DNA from: an uncultured Eubacteriales bacterium
GTDB taxonomy: Bacteria > Bacillota > Clostridia > Oscillospirales > CAG-272
Length of the DNA stretch: 16,355 bases
Assembly: GCA_934503195.1 (NCBI GenBank)
Contig: CAKSVM010000068.1
Coordinates: 1-16,355, forward strand
Direction: 5' to 3'
The notes under the pieces were generated by a model. The model was not told where the DNA came from and made no database searches. It saw only the letters and a program-made list of their open reading frames with translations. Each line of letters begins with the position of its first letter. Position 1 is the first letter of the stretch. The position numbers and the translations under genes are program-made. Below are positions 1-6,347 of the stretch, in pieces.

Positions 1-334
1 CCATCATTCTGTCCGGCAACCCACCAAGGAAATATACAATGTCTGCGCTTTTGATTTTTTGAGCTGCGGATTCCTTTGTGTCGGTGAAATAATTGATAAA
101 GCTAATGTTTTCTTCCGGGATGCCATAAGTAGCAAAGCCTCCAACAATCCCGTCGTGATATTTGCCACATTCCTTGCTATACAAAGCATTCCAATCCGAC
201 AAGGATTTTACACGGTTGTCTCTAAAGGAGAACGCTACGACCGTAACAGAATGATTTGGCTGTATGTAGTTTTTCAATTCGTCATAGAGCCAAGGCGCAT
301 CTATGTCAAATCCTTCAAGCAAAATGTTAATCAT
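1..334 (-). CDS. Peptidase S51-like (type 1 glutamine amidotransferase-like) protein, N-terminal part, cut by window edge
   Basis: Seen: an open frame reads leftward from the ATG at 334-332 and runs off the window, giving 111 residues that begin MINILLEGFD. An AAAGGAG ribosome site lies 8 nt upstream. The visible part alternates beta strands and helices (ILLEGF, SVTVVAFSF, ADIVYFLGG) and ends with YFLGGLPDRM. A strand followed by GG at that place is typical of peptidase S51 / dipeptidase E-like proteins, just before the helix that precedes the catalytic Ser. Family knowledge: S51 enzymes cleave Asp-containing dipeptides or cyanophycin-derived peptides; others are uncharacterised. The catalytic GxSAG motif would lie outside the window, so activity cannot be judged. 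Its start overlaps the stop of the preceding fragment by 4 nt (ATGA). Codon use (AAA, ATT, TTG) is more AT-rich than in the neighbouring genes, which suggests separate ancestry. Confidence 0.62.
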   Translation of the reverse strand, partial: MINILLEGFDIDAPWLYDELKNYIQPNHSVTVVAFSFRDNRVKSLSDWNALYSKECGKYHDGIVGGFATYGIPEENISFINYFTDTKESAAQKIKSADIVYFLGGLPDRMM

Positions 335-513
335 TGTTTTATCTCCTTTGCTTGTATCTGTGCTTTTTCCAGTACATCTGCAAAGCGCTGTATCGGCTCC
401 GCAAGCGTCTCAGCGTAGTCGAAAGTCTCTTTATCGTCTCGATATTCCAACGGACTTCTGCGAACTATCAACGCATATCTAAGGGCATCCGGATTGGGGC
501 AGAAATTGTTTCG
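331..513 (-). pseudogene. C-terminal remnant of an unrecognised ORF, lacking a start
   Basis: Seen: after an in-frame TAA at 516-514 there are 60 sense codons to a TGA at 333-331, which overlaps the ATG of the S51-like gene as ATGA. The peptide contains LRYALIVRRSPLEYRDD and ends in a charged helix-like tail, LEKAQIQAKEIKQ. There is no ATG and no ribosome site, and it opens directly behind the stop of the aminopeptidase gene. The ATGA coupling and the Shine-Dalgarno of the next gene lying inside it are what one expects of a real upstream operon partner whose 5' part is lost. I do not recognise the family. It could also be a chance frame of 60 codons. Confidence 0.42.
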
Positions 514-518
514 TTATG

Positions 519-1751
519 TCAAAGAACGAACTCGCCCTTCTCGAAGACCTTTTTCTCGGTTCCATCGTGCTTTATTCCGACAATATCGAGATCGGCCGTG
601 CCGATCATGAAGTCGACATGGTTTGCGCTGCGGTTGCCGCCCTTCGCGAGGAGTTCGTCCTCGGTGAGCTTTTCGCCGTCCTTCATCGTGTCGGGATAGC
701 ATTCGCCCAGAGCCAGGTGGCAGGAGGCGTTTTCGTCAAACAGCGTCTCGTAGAAGAGGATGCCGAGATTCGAGATCGGCGAATCGTAAGGAATCAGCGC
801 GACCTCACCGAGACTCTTCGAGCCTTCGTCGGTCTCAAGCAGACGCTTCAGCGCGTGAAGTCCCTTTTCCGCGCCGTAATCCACGACCTTGCCGTCCTTG
901 AACTGAAGCCAGAATTTGTCGATAAGCTCGCCCTGATACGAGAGCGGTAGCGCGGAGCAGACCTTTCCCTCGGCCTTTCGGCAGTCGGGCATCGTGAAGA
1001 CCTCCTCGGTCGGCATATTCGGGAAGTAATCGACGCCCTCGGCACACTTTTCGGAGCCGCCTTTCCAGATGTGTCCCTCGGCGAGTCCGACCTTGAAATC
1101 GGTTCCGAGAGAATTGGTGTAGTGGAGATACTCGAAGTTCATGTCATTGAGCTTCTTCGCGCGGCGTTTGAGAACACGGTCATGCTTCTTCCACTTTTCA
1201 AGCGTGTCGCCGCGGCCGATGCGGACGGTTTTGAAGATCGCCGACCAGAGCTTGTCGATCGCCTTTGAGTCGGTTTCGCCCGGGAAGACCTTCTTTGCCC
1301 ACGGCACGCTCGGATAAGCGACGATCGTCCATCTGATCCCGCCCTTGTCCATTATGTCGTAGAAGGGTTTGAAAGCCTTCTTGGCGGCGAGCGCGCTGGC
1401 GGTGAGTTTTTTGCTGTCAAGACCCGCGAAGGCCTCGGGATCGTCGGCGATTATGTGGATGCAGACGCAGCCCTCGCGCGCGTAGTAATTCCGCTGCTCG
1501 GCTCTCCACTCGGGAAGGGTCTCGAACATTTCAAGCGCGGCGTTCTCATAACGGATCCGCGCGGCTTTTTCGTCGTTGTAGAGCAGGATGACGTCCTTTG
1601 CCCCGCGGTCGTAGCACTCCTTCATGACCATCCGGCCGAACTCGGCGGCGCAGAGTGCGCAGTTGATGATGACATACTTTCCGGGCGTGACATTTACTCC
1701 GCTTCCGGCGGTGAGCTTTGCGTATTCGTGTAAATATTCCTGTGATACCAT
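519..1751 (-). CDS. M29 family metallo-aminopeptidase (AmpS/PepS/aminopeptidase T type)
   Basis: A cytoplasmic dimetal aminopeptidase that removes N-terminal residues from peptides. The 410 residues match the usual length of about 410 for this family. Metal-ligand candidates are all present: E249/E250 in MPTEEVF, E316 in LGEVALI, H345 in CHLALG, and H378 and D380 in NHVDFMIG; the Tyr following the third site is Y352. The N-terminal half (about 1-200) is the alpha/beta domain and the C-terminal half carries the metals. Start choice: the frame can open at a TTG at 1769, but that codon overlaps the AAAGGAAG ribosome site placed 7 nt before the ATG at 1751, so the ATG is preferred. No signal peptide. 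No clear terminator follows the stop; instead the AT-rich S51 segment begins at once. It diverges from the Crp-type regulator gene. Confidence 0.93.
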   Translation of the reverse strand: MVSQEYLHEYAKLTAGSGVNVTPGKYVIINCALCAAEFGRMVMKECYDRGAKDVILLYNDEKAARIRYENAALEMFETLPEWRAEQRNYYAREGCVCIHIIADDPEAFAGLDSKKLTASALAAKKAFKPFYDIMDKGGIRWTIVAYPSVPWAKKVFPGETDSKAIDKLWSAIFKTVRIGRGDTLEKWKKHDRVLKRRAKKLNDMNFEYLHYTNSLGTDFKVGLAEGHIWKGGSEKCAEGVDYFPNMPTEEVFTMPDCRKAEGKVCSALPLSYQGELIDKFWLQFKDGKVVDYGAEKGLHALKRLLETDEGSKSLGEVALIPYDSPISNLGILFYETLFDENASCHLALGECYPDTMKDGEKLTEDELLAKGGNRSANHVDFMIGTADLDIVGIKHDGTEKKVFEKGEFVL

Positions 1752-1784
1752 TGGTTGACTTCCTTTCAAGCAGTACTAATAATC

Positions 1785-1790
1785 ATTATA
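1785..1790 (-). promoter_or_regulatory. -10 element of the aminopeptidase promoter
   Basis: On the minus strand a perfect TATAAT lies about 34 nt before the ATG at 1751, which would give a leader of roughly 27 nt. No good -35 hexamer is found at 16-18 nt; the best-placed bases (CAGAAA) are poor. It may therefore need an activator, or be weak. The divergent regulator gene starts within 140 bp. Confidence 0.45.
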
Positions 1791-1852
1791 CACAATATCT
1801 TTGAACATTTCTGCCATCGCTTGAATATTTTTCATGAATCGTGTAAAACCTC

Positions 1853-1881
1853 TTGACAAGCCGGGAAATTTGTGGTATACT
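1853..1881 (+). promoter_or_regulatory. Consensus sigma-A promoter of the Crp-flavodiiron operon
   Basis: TTGACA at 1853-1858, a 17-nt spacer, then TATACT at 1876-1881 preceded by TGG, i.e. an extended -10. The predicted start of transcription is near 1888, leaving a leader of about 37 nt before the regulator ATG. The strength of this promoter suggests control by repression, which fits the palindromes overlapping it. Confidence 0.85.
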
Positions 1882-1911
1882 GTATACACAACATATACGT
1901 TGCAATTACAA
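1875..1911 (+). promoter_or_regulatory. Cluster of three palindromes over the -10 and leader of the Crp gene (candidate operators)
   Basis: Seen: GTATAC-T-GTATAC at 1875-1887 covers the -10 box; CAACATATACGTTG at 1889-1902 is a 14-bp palindrome with one mismatched pair; TTGCAATTACAA at 1900-1911 is a 12-bp palindrome with one mismatched pair and shares TTG with the second. Crp/Fnr proteins bind dyad sites of this size class and often control their own gene. Which palindrome, if any, is bound cannot be told from the sequence. Confidence 0.45.
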
Positions 1912-1924
1912 CATGGAGCAAGAT

Positions 1925-2587
1925 ATGAAAAAATATACCGAAGTTCTCTCATCCTGCCGGCTCTTCTCCGGGATGACCGAGGACGAGATAATGAGGATCA
2001 TGGGCTGCATGAAGGCCGCGCCGTCGCTGGTAAAGGATTCCGAGCCGGTTCTCCGCGAGGGGGATATCCTGAGCTTCGCCTCGATTATCCTCACCGGAAA
2101 CGTGACGCTCGACCGCCCGACGCTTATGGGTCGCGAAGTATTCGGAAAAGCGTGTCCCGGCGATATAATCGGAATCGAAAACGCCTTTCTCCCCGGTAAA
2201 CTCGACTTCACCGCGACGGCTGACGGAGACGTCGAAATGCTTTTCCTCGGCATAAAGCAGCTTCTCGAACCCTGTCCGAACACCTGCGGATGCCATCTCC
2301 GGATGATCCGGAATCTCACGCTTCTCCTCGCCGAGCAGTCAAAGCTCTCGCGCGAGCGTGAGGAACATCTCTCTCGCCGTTCGACGCGCGAAAAGCTGCT
2401 GTCATATCTCGTCTCGGAGTCGGCCAAGGCGCAGTCGAACGAATTCAGCATCCCGCTCGACCGTCAGAAACTCGCGGATTTTCTCGCGGTTGACCGCAGC
2501 GCGATGTCCTCCGAGCTTTCAAGAATGCGCGCGGACGGACTCATCGAATATTCAAAGAATCATTTCACACTGAAAAGGAGCAAATAA
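1925..2587 (+). CDS. Crp/Fnr-family transcriptional regulator
   Basis: A 220-residue DNA-binding regulator. Residues about 5-125 form the cyclic-nucleotide-like beta-barrel sensor domain (GDILSFASIILTGNVTL), about 125-155 the dimer helix, and about 172-218 the winged helix-turn-helix, with LADFLAVDRSAMSSELSRM as the recognition region. There is no Fnr-type N-terminal cysteine cluster, but C117, C121 and C123 lie close together (PCPNTCGCH) at the start of the dimer helix, with C11, C28 and C77 elsewhere. The ligand is unknown; redox, NO or haem sensing would fit the partner gene. The frame is open from 1853, but the ATG at 1925 has GGAG 5 nt before it and lies after the predicted transcription start, so it is chosen over the ATG at 1913. 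One nucleotide separates its stop from the flavodiiron gene. Confidence 0.9.
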   Translation: MKKYTEVLSSCRLFSGMTEDEIMRIMGCMKAAPSLVKDSEPVLREGDILSFASIILTGNVTLDRPTLMGREVFGKACPGDIIGIENAFLPGKLDFTATADGDVEMLFLGIKQLLEPCPNTCGCHLRMIRNLTLLLAEQSKLSREREEHLSRRSTREKLLSYLVSESAKAQSNEFSIPLDRQKLADFLAVDRSAMSSELSRMRADGLIEYSKNHFTLKRSK

Positions 2588-2588
2588 T

Positions 2589-4415
2589 ATGTACTGCACA
2601 AGAAACGTAACCGAAGATCTCGTCTGGGTCGGCGCGAACGACCGCCGTCTTAAGCTCTTTGAAGGAGTCTATGAAGTCCCGACCGGAGTTTCGTACAATT
2701 CCTATCTCTTGAAGGACGAAAAGACCGTCCTCTGCGACACGGTTGACAAGTCGGTCAGCGGACTCTTCATGGAAAATCTCGAACACGCACTCTCGGGACG
2801 CGGACTCGACTATGTGATAATCCAGCACATGGAACCAGACCACTCGGCGACGCTTGACGAGGTCATGAGACGCTATCCCGATGCGACGCTCGTCTGCAAC
2901 AAGAAGATTCTCGCGATGATCGGACAATTCTTCGGAAAGACTCCCGCGAAGGTAAAACTCGTGAACGAGGGCGACGTACTTGAAACCGGACGCCATAAGC
3001 TGACCTTTGTGAACGCGCCGATGGTTCACTGGCCGGAGGTTATGGTCACCTTTGACCTGACGGATGGAATTCTCTTCTCGGCCGACGCCTTCGGAACCTT
3101 CGGCGCGCTGAACGGCGCGCTCTTCGCCGACGAGGTCGATTTCTTCGGCGATTATCTCTCCGAGGCGAGACGCTACTACTGCAATATCGTCGGAAAGTAC
3201 GGCACTCAGGTTCAGACTCTGCTGAAAAAGGCCGCGGGACTCGACATAAAGTATATCTGCCCGCTCCACGGATTTGTCTGGAGAAACCGGATCTCCGATT
3301 ATATCGCGAAGTACGTCAGCTGGGCGACCTATACTCCCGAGGAAAGCGGCGTTATGATCGCCTACGGCTCGGTCTACGGAAACACCGCCGTCGCGGCCGA
3401 GATCATCTCGGCAAAGCTCCGCGAGCGCGGGATAAAGACGGTTATGTATGACGTTTCGGTGAATCATTCGTCCGAGATTGTCGCGGCGGCCTTCAGATTC
3501 AGTCATCTCGTCTTCGCTTCGTCGACCTACAACGCCGGGATTTTCATAAAGATGGACGAGCTTTTACGCGACATTGCCGCGCACGGACTGAAGAACCGCT
3601 ATGTTTCGATCATCGAGAACGGCACTTGGGCGGCGACTTCGGGTTCTCAGATGCGTGAGATTCTTTCGGCCTGCAAGGACATGACGTTTGTCGGCGACAC
3701 GCTTTCGATAAAGTCCGCGCTCCGTGACGATCAGCTGGCGGACATTGATTCTCTCGTCGAGGCGATCGCGGAGACCTTCAAAAAGCCCGGGGTTTCCGAA
3801 AGCGAGTCGGGAATCGATCAGGCGGCGTTCTGGAAATTCTCCTACGGACTCTTCTTCCTCACGGCAAAGGACGGCAGGGACAACGGCTGTATAATCAACA
3901 CCGCGGGACTTCTGACCGACTCGCCGAAGAAGATCAGCTTCTCGGTGAACAAAGCCAACCTCACGCACGATATGGTCGCGAAAACCGGGGAGTTCAATCT
4001 GTCGGTTCTGACCGAAAGTCTGCCGTTTGACGTTGTGAAGGCCTTCGGATTCTCCTCCGGCCGCGACGGCGACAAGATAAGCGGCCGCGACGACATCGGA
4101 AGAAGCGCGAACGGAATCGCTTATCTCACAAAGCACACGAACGCGGTGATCTCGGGAAAGGTCGTTGAAAAGCTCGACTGCGGCACGCACACGCTCTTTG
4201 TGGCCGAGGTGACCGAGGCGAAGGTGCTTTCGGACGAGAATTCGGTGACCTACGCATACTATCTCGAACACATCAAGCCGAAGCCCGAAACCCTCGAAAA
4301 GAAGCACGGCTGGGTCTGCAAGGTCTGCGGATACATCTACGAGGGCGACGAGCTTCCGGAGGATTTCATCTGCCCGTTATGCAAGCACGGGGTCGAGGAT
4401 TTCGAGAGGATATAA
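2589..4415 (+). CDS. Flavodiiron protein (FprA type) fused to flavin reductase and rubredoxin domains
   Basis: A 608-residue cytoplasmic enzyme expected to reduce O2 to water and/or NO to N2O. Domain order: metallo-beta-lactamase-like diiron domain (about 1-245) with H80-x-E82-x-D84-H85, H147, D166 and H227 all present; flavodoxin domain (about 253-398) with the FMN loop YGSVYGNT at 259-266; flavin reductase-like domain (about 412-562); rubredoxin (573-608) with C577, C580, C595 and C598. Only 14 residues separate the two CxxC pairs, so this is the short rubredoxin form seen in rubrerythrins, not the roughly 54-residue type. In Moorella the FprA and high-molecular-weight rubredoxin (flavin reductase plus rubredoxin) are separate, cotranscribed proteins; here they form one chain, which would carry electrons from NAD(P)H or a flavin through to the diiron site. 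AAAGGAG lies inside the end of the regulator gene. A strong terminator follows. Confidence 0.95.
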   Translation: MYCTRNVTEDLVWVGANDRRLKLFEGVYEVPTGVSYNSYLLKDEKTVLCDTVDKSVSGLFMENLEHALSGRGLDYVIIQHMEPDHSATLDEVMRRYPDATLVCNKKILAMIGQFFGKTPAKVKLVNEGDVLETGRHKLTFVNAPMVHWPEVMVTFDLTDGILFSADAFGTFGALNGALFADEVDFFGDYLSEARRYYCNIVGKYGTQVQTLLKKAAGLDIKYICPLHGFVWRNRISDYIAKYVSWATYTPEESGVMIAYGSVYGNTAVAAEIISAKLRERGIKTVMYDVSVNHSSEIVAAAFRFSHLVFASSTYNAGIFIKMDELLRDIAAHGLKNRYVSIIENGTWAATSGSQMREILSACKDMTFVGDTLSIKSALRDDQLADIDSLVEAIAETFKKPGVSESESGIDQAAFWKFSYGLFFLTAKDGRDNGCIINTAGLLTDSPKKISFSVNKANLTHDMVAKTGEFNLSVLTESLPFDVVKAFGFSSGRDGDKISGRDDIGRSANGIAYLTKHTNAVISGKVVEKLDCGTHTLFVAEVTEAKVLSDENSVTYAYYLEHIKPKPETLEKKHGWVCKVCGYIYEGDELPEDFICPLCKHGVEDFERI

Positions 4416-4438
4416 AAACTGATAGTTTCAGGAATAAC

Positions 4439-4467
4439 AAAGGACTGCCGTTTCCGGCAGTCCTTTT
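4439..4467. terminator. Bidirectional intrinsic terminator, copy 1
   Basis: A perfect 12-bp stem (AAAGGACTGCCG with CGGCAGTCCTTT) closes a TTTC loop. A-rich and T-rich ends let it work on both strands. It lies 23 nt after the flavodiiron stop and 12 nt after the XRE gene stop on the other strand, so it can end both convergent transcripts. Confidence 0.9.
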
Positions 4468-4469
4468 GC
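4439..4469. repeat. 31-bp direct repeat, copy 1 (terminator hairpin)
   Basis: This stretch, AAAGGACTG through CCTTTTGC, is identical base for base to 4978-5008. The two copies lie 539 bp apart in the same orientation and bracket the XRE regulator gene with its upstream region. Confidence 0.9.
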
Positions 4470-4479
4470 CTTGGCCTCG

Positions 4480-4830
4480 TCAATCGTGATTTTGTCCGCG
4501 GAGAAACTTTACGTAAAGCCAGACCGACTTTCTTGATTCATCATCAAGCGAGAAAGCGGCCGCCAGAAATTCGTCGGTCGTGTGTTCTCCGGTAAAGCGC
4601 GAAGAATATCTGTTAAGTCCGTCGGGGCAGTCAGTCCGGCCGAACAGATAGTCAGCCGAGACGAGGTAGAGATTCAGAATCCTTGGAATGTATCTTGAGG
4701 GTAAATCATATCTTCCGGTTTCGTACATATAATAATATGTTTCCGACGTCTTTATGTAATCCGCGACGATTTTGTATCCCAGATCATATTTTTCACGAAG
4801 TTCCTTCATTCGCTCCTGCAAGGTTTTCAT
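4480..4830 (-). CDS. XRE-family helix-turn-helix regulator
   Basis: A small DNA-binding protein of 116 residues. The helix-turn-helix spans about residues 5-63 (MKELREKYDLGYKIVADYI, then TSETYYYMYETGRYDLPSRY as the recognition part, ending in SADYLFGRTD, the usual close of this domain). Residues about 84-112 (TTDEFLAAAFSLDDESRKSV) form a short helical tail that may serve dimer formation. AAGGAG lies 7 nt before the ATG. The gene stands alone, with its own promoter and with a terminator on either side, so it is transcribed by itself. Its codon use is a little more AT-rich than that of the neighbours. Targets are unknown; self-regulation is usual for such proteins. Confidence 0.85.
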   Translation of the reverse strand: MKTLQERMKELREKYDLGYKIVADYIKTSETYYYMYETGRYDLPSRYIPRILNLYLVSADYLFGRTDCPDGLNRYSSRFTGEHTTDEFLAAAFSLDDESRKSVWLYVKFLRGQNHD

Positions 4831-4863
4831 GTTGTGACTCCTTATCCGATTTATTCTGGGGAT

Positions 4864-4869
4864 ATTATA
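4864..4869 (-). promoter_or_regulatory. Extended -10 element of the XRE gene promoter
   Basis: On the minus strand TGA-TATAAT is a perfect extended -10, about 34 nt before the XRE ATG. No recognisable -35 lies at the normal distance (GCGCCA there), which extended -10 promoters can tolerate. Confidence 0.6.
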
Positions 4870-4908
4870 TCACAAAATTCAGGTTTTGGCGCGAAATACA
4901 AGAAACCG

Positions 4909-4943
4909 ATGTAAAAAAGATTTTCTACATGATTTTTTATGTA
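4909..4943. other. Alternating ATGTA/TACAT/ATGTA motifs upstream of the XRE gene
   Basis: ATGTA at 4909-4913, TACAT at 4926-4930 and ATGTA at 4939-4943 form two overlapping inverted repeats in an A/T-rich stretch 40-75 bp upstream of the XRE -10 box. They could be operator half-sites, but 5-base motifs in AT-rich DNA also arise by chance. Confidence 0.25.
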
Positions 4944-4976
4944 AGGATTATGAGAGGAATATTTACCGATGCCGAC

Positions 4977-5006
4977 AAAAGGACTGCCGTTTCCGGCAGT
5001 CCTTTT
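4977..5006. terminator. Intrinsic terminator of the dipeptidase gene, copy 2
   Basis: A perfect 13-bp stem (AAAAGGACTGCCG with CGGCAGTCCTTTT) closes a TTTC loop, 14 nt after the dipeptidase stop codon on the minus strand. It separates that gene from the downstream XRE gene on the same strand. Confidence 0.9.
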
Positions 5007-5008
5007 GC
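4978..5008. repeat. 31-bp direct repeat, copy 2 (terminator hairpin)
   Basis: Identical to 4439-4469, including the loop and the trailing TTTTGC. The bases on either side of the shared block differ between copies apart from a few A residues. Confidence 0.9.
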
Positions 5009-5020
5009 AGCTGTCATATC

Positions 5021-6274
5021 TCACTTTGCCGCGAGTTTTTCGAGCGCGAGTTCGTAAACCCTTCTCGCCGTCTCGATGTCCTTTATGAACATATACTCGT
5101 TCTTCTGATGCTCGGTCTCGGGACTCTGAGGGAAAAGCGGTCCGAACGCGACGATATTCGGCATCGCTCTGGCATACGTTCCGCCGCCCATGACAAACGC
5201 CTCGGTCGGATCTCCGGTCACCGAACGGTAAACCTCCATAAGCGACGTGATGAGACTTCCGTTCTTGTCCATATAGATCGGCTTGCTGTCGCCCTCGCAT
5301 CCGACGCTGACTCCGTACGGCGCGCATTCCTTTTCGATTATCGCCGTGATGTCCGCGCCGCTAAGCGTCACGGGATATCTTATGTCGATCGTGACGACGA
5401 CTCTGCCGTTTTCGACCCCGATCGTGCCGACGTTCAGCGTCAGCGCGCCGCTCTGCTCGTCCGAAAGCGCGCAGCCGATCAGACTTCCGTCGCAGGTGTT
5501 TCCGAACTTTTCGGTTATGAACTTCGTCAGCTTTCCGGGATTCGTCTTGTCAAGCTCGGAAATGAGCTTTAAGATCGCGTTGACTCCCTTGTGCGGAAGG
5601 CTTCCGTGCGCCGACTTTCCCTCGGCCTCGAATACTTTCCCGCCGATCACGGCTCTGCAATGATCCGCGACCATGTTGTGCGCCTGTCCGCCCGAGATTT
5701 CGTCGACTCCCGAACCTTCGAGCGGCATTGAGAGATTCAGGATCAGAATTCCTTTCTCGCCGTAAACCGCCGGGAAGGACGCGTCGGGAGTGATTCCGAA
5801 GGTCGGAAGCTCCTCGTGCTCCTTGTACCAGTTCATGTCGATCCACTCGCCGCGCTCCTCGGTAAGTCCGAAGATTATACGGATTCTGCGGCCGAGCTTC
5901 TTTCCCGAGTCGAGAAGCTTTTTCATCGCGAAGACGCACATCATAGCGGGACCCTTGTCGTCCGAGATTCCGCGGCCGTAGATCTTGTCGTCGACAACTG
6001 TCAGTCCGAATGCCGGGTAGTCCCATCCCGTTCCGGCCGGAACGACGTCAAGGTGGGCCAGGATTCCGACAAGCTCGTCGCCCTCGCCGATTTCGGCGTA
6101 CCCGAGGAGATTCGAGCAGCGTTTCGTCCTGAATCCGAAGCTTTCACAGAGATTCAGCATATAATCGAGAGCCTTCGCGCATTCAATACCGAAGGGGTAT
6201 TTCTCGTCCCCGTCTACCGCGACGCTCGGGATGCTGAGAAGCCCCGTGAGCGAGTCAATGAATTCCTTTTCCAT
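5021..6274 (-). CDS. M20 family dipeptidase (PepV/Sapep type)
   Basis: A cytoplasmic zinc-dependent dipeptidase acting on short peptides. In the 417 residues the dizinc site is complete: H74 and D76 in AHLDVVPAG, the bridging Asp in GRGISDDKGP (D105/D106), E139 and E140 in GLTEERGEW (catalytic base and ligand), D164 in ITPDASFP, and H389 in TEHQKNEYM. The lid or dimer domain lies between about 180 and 300, the rest being the catalytic domain. It is shorter than PepV (about 470), with a compact middle domain. AAAGAAGG lies 8 nt before the ATG. No signal peptide. It has its own promoter and its own terminator (4977-5006) and diverges from superoxide dismutase. Substrate choice (dipeptides against N-acyl amino acids) cannot be settled by sequence, but the spacing of motifs favours PepV-like dipeptidase. 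Confidence 0.93.
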   Translation of the reverse strand: MEKEFIDSLTGLLSIPSVAVDGDEKYPFGIECAKALDYMLNLCESFGFRTKRCSNLLGYAEIGEGDELVGILAHLDVVPAGTGWDYPAFGLTVVDDKIYGRGISDDKGPAMMCVFAMKKLLDSGKKLGRRIRIIFGLTEERGEWIDMNWYKEHEELPTFGITPDASFPAVYGEKGILILNLSMPLEGSGVDEISGGQAHNMVADHCRAVIGGKVFEAEGKSAHGSLPHKGVNAILKLISELDKTNPGKLTKFITEKFGNTCDGSLIGCALSDEQSGALTLNVGTIGVENGRVVVTIDIRYPVTLSGADITAIIEKECAPYGVSVGCEGDSKPIYMDKNGSLITSLMEVYRSVTGDPTEAFVMGGGTYARAMPNIVAFGPLFPQSPETEHQKNEYMFIKDIETARRVYELALEKLAAK

Positions 6275-6296
6275 AAATAAAACCTTCTTTCATATT

Positions 6297-6324
6297 TTGT
6301 CTTGGATCAGCGTAAGATTATACA
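6297..6324 (+). promoter_or_regulatory. Promoter of the superoxide dismutase gene
   Basis: TTGTCT at 6297-6302, a 16-nt spacer, and TATACA at 6319-6324, with the dismutase ATG 24 nt beyond. The hexamers match consensus 4/6 and 5/6. The -10 overlaps the -10 of the divergent dipeptidase promoter. Confidence 0.55.
6317..6322 (-). promoter_or_regulatory. -10 element of the dipeptidase promoter
   Basis: A perfect TATAAT on the minus strand, 42 nt before the dipeptidase ATG. The base positions are shared with the forward -10 at 6319-6324. At 17 nt the -35 candidate is TTACCT, a weak match. Confidence 0.5.
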
Positions 6325-6347
6325 AAAATAAACCATCGGAGGTAAGT

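Noticed and set aside
59..702. Plus-strand frames across the left edge (119, 121 and 144 codons)
   Set aside because: They shadow the S51-like gene, its upstream remnant and the aminopeptidase end; products are Cys/Ser/Phe-rich or lack any motif, and no promoter or ribosome site suits them.
1853..1924. N-terminal extension of the Crp-type regulator from the first ATG in frame
   Set aside because: That start would lie within the -35 box, upstream of the predicted transcription start, and the added residues match nothing in the family.
2565..3506. 313-codon antisense frame in the flavodiiron gene
   Set aside because: It overlaps the conserved diiron domain and has Arg/Val/Glu-rich shadow composition with no recognisable domain or ribosome site.
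4439..5008. Insertion sequence or transposon ends around the XRE gene
   Set aside because: The 31-bp repeats are direct, each is itself a complete terminator, and no transposase or target-site duplication is visible; kept only as a possible recombination cassette.
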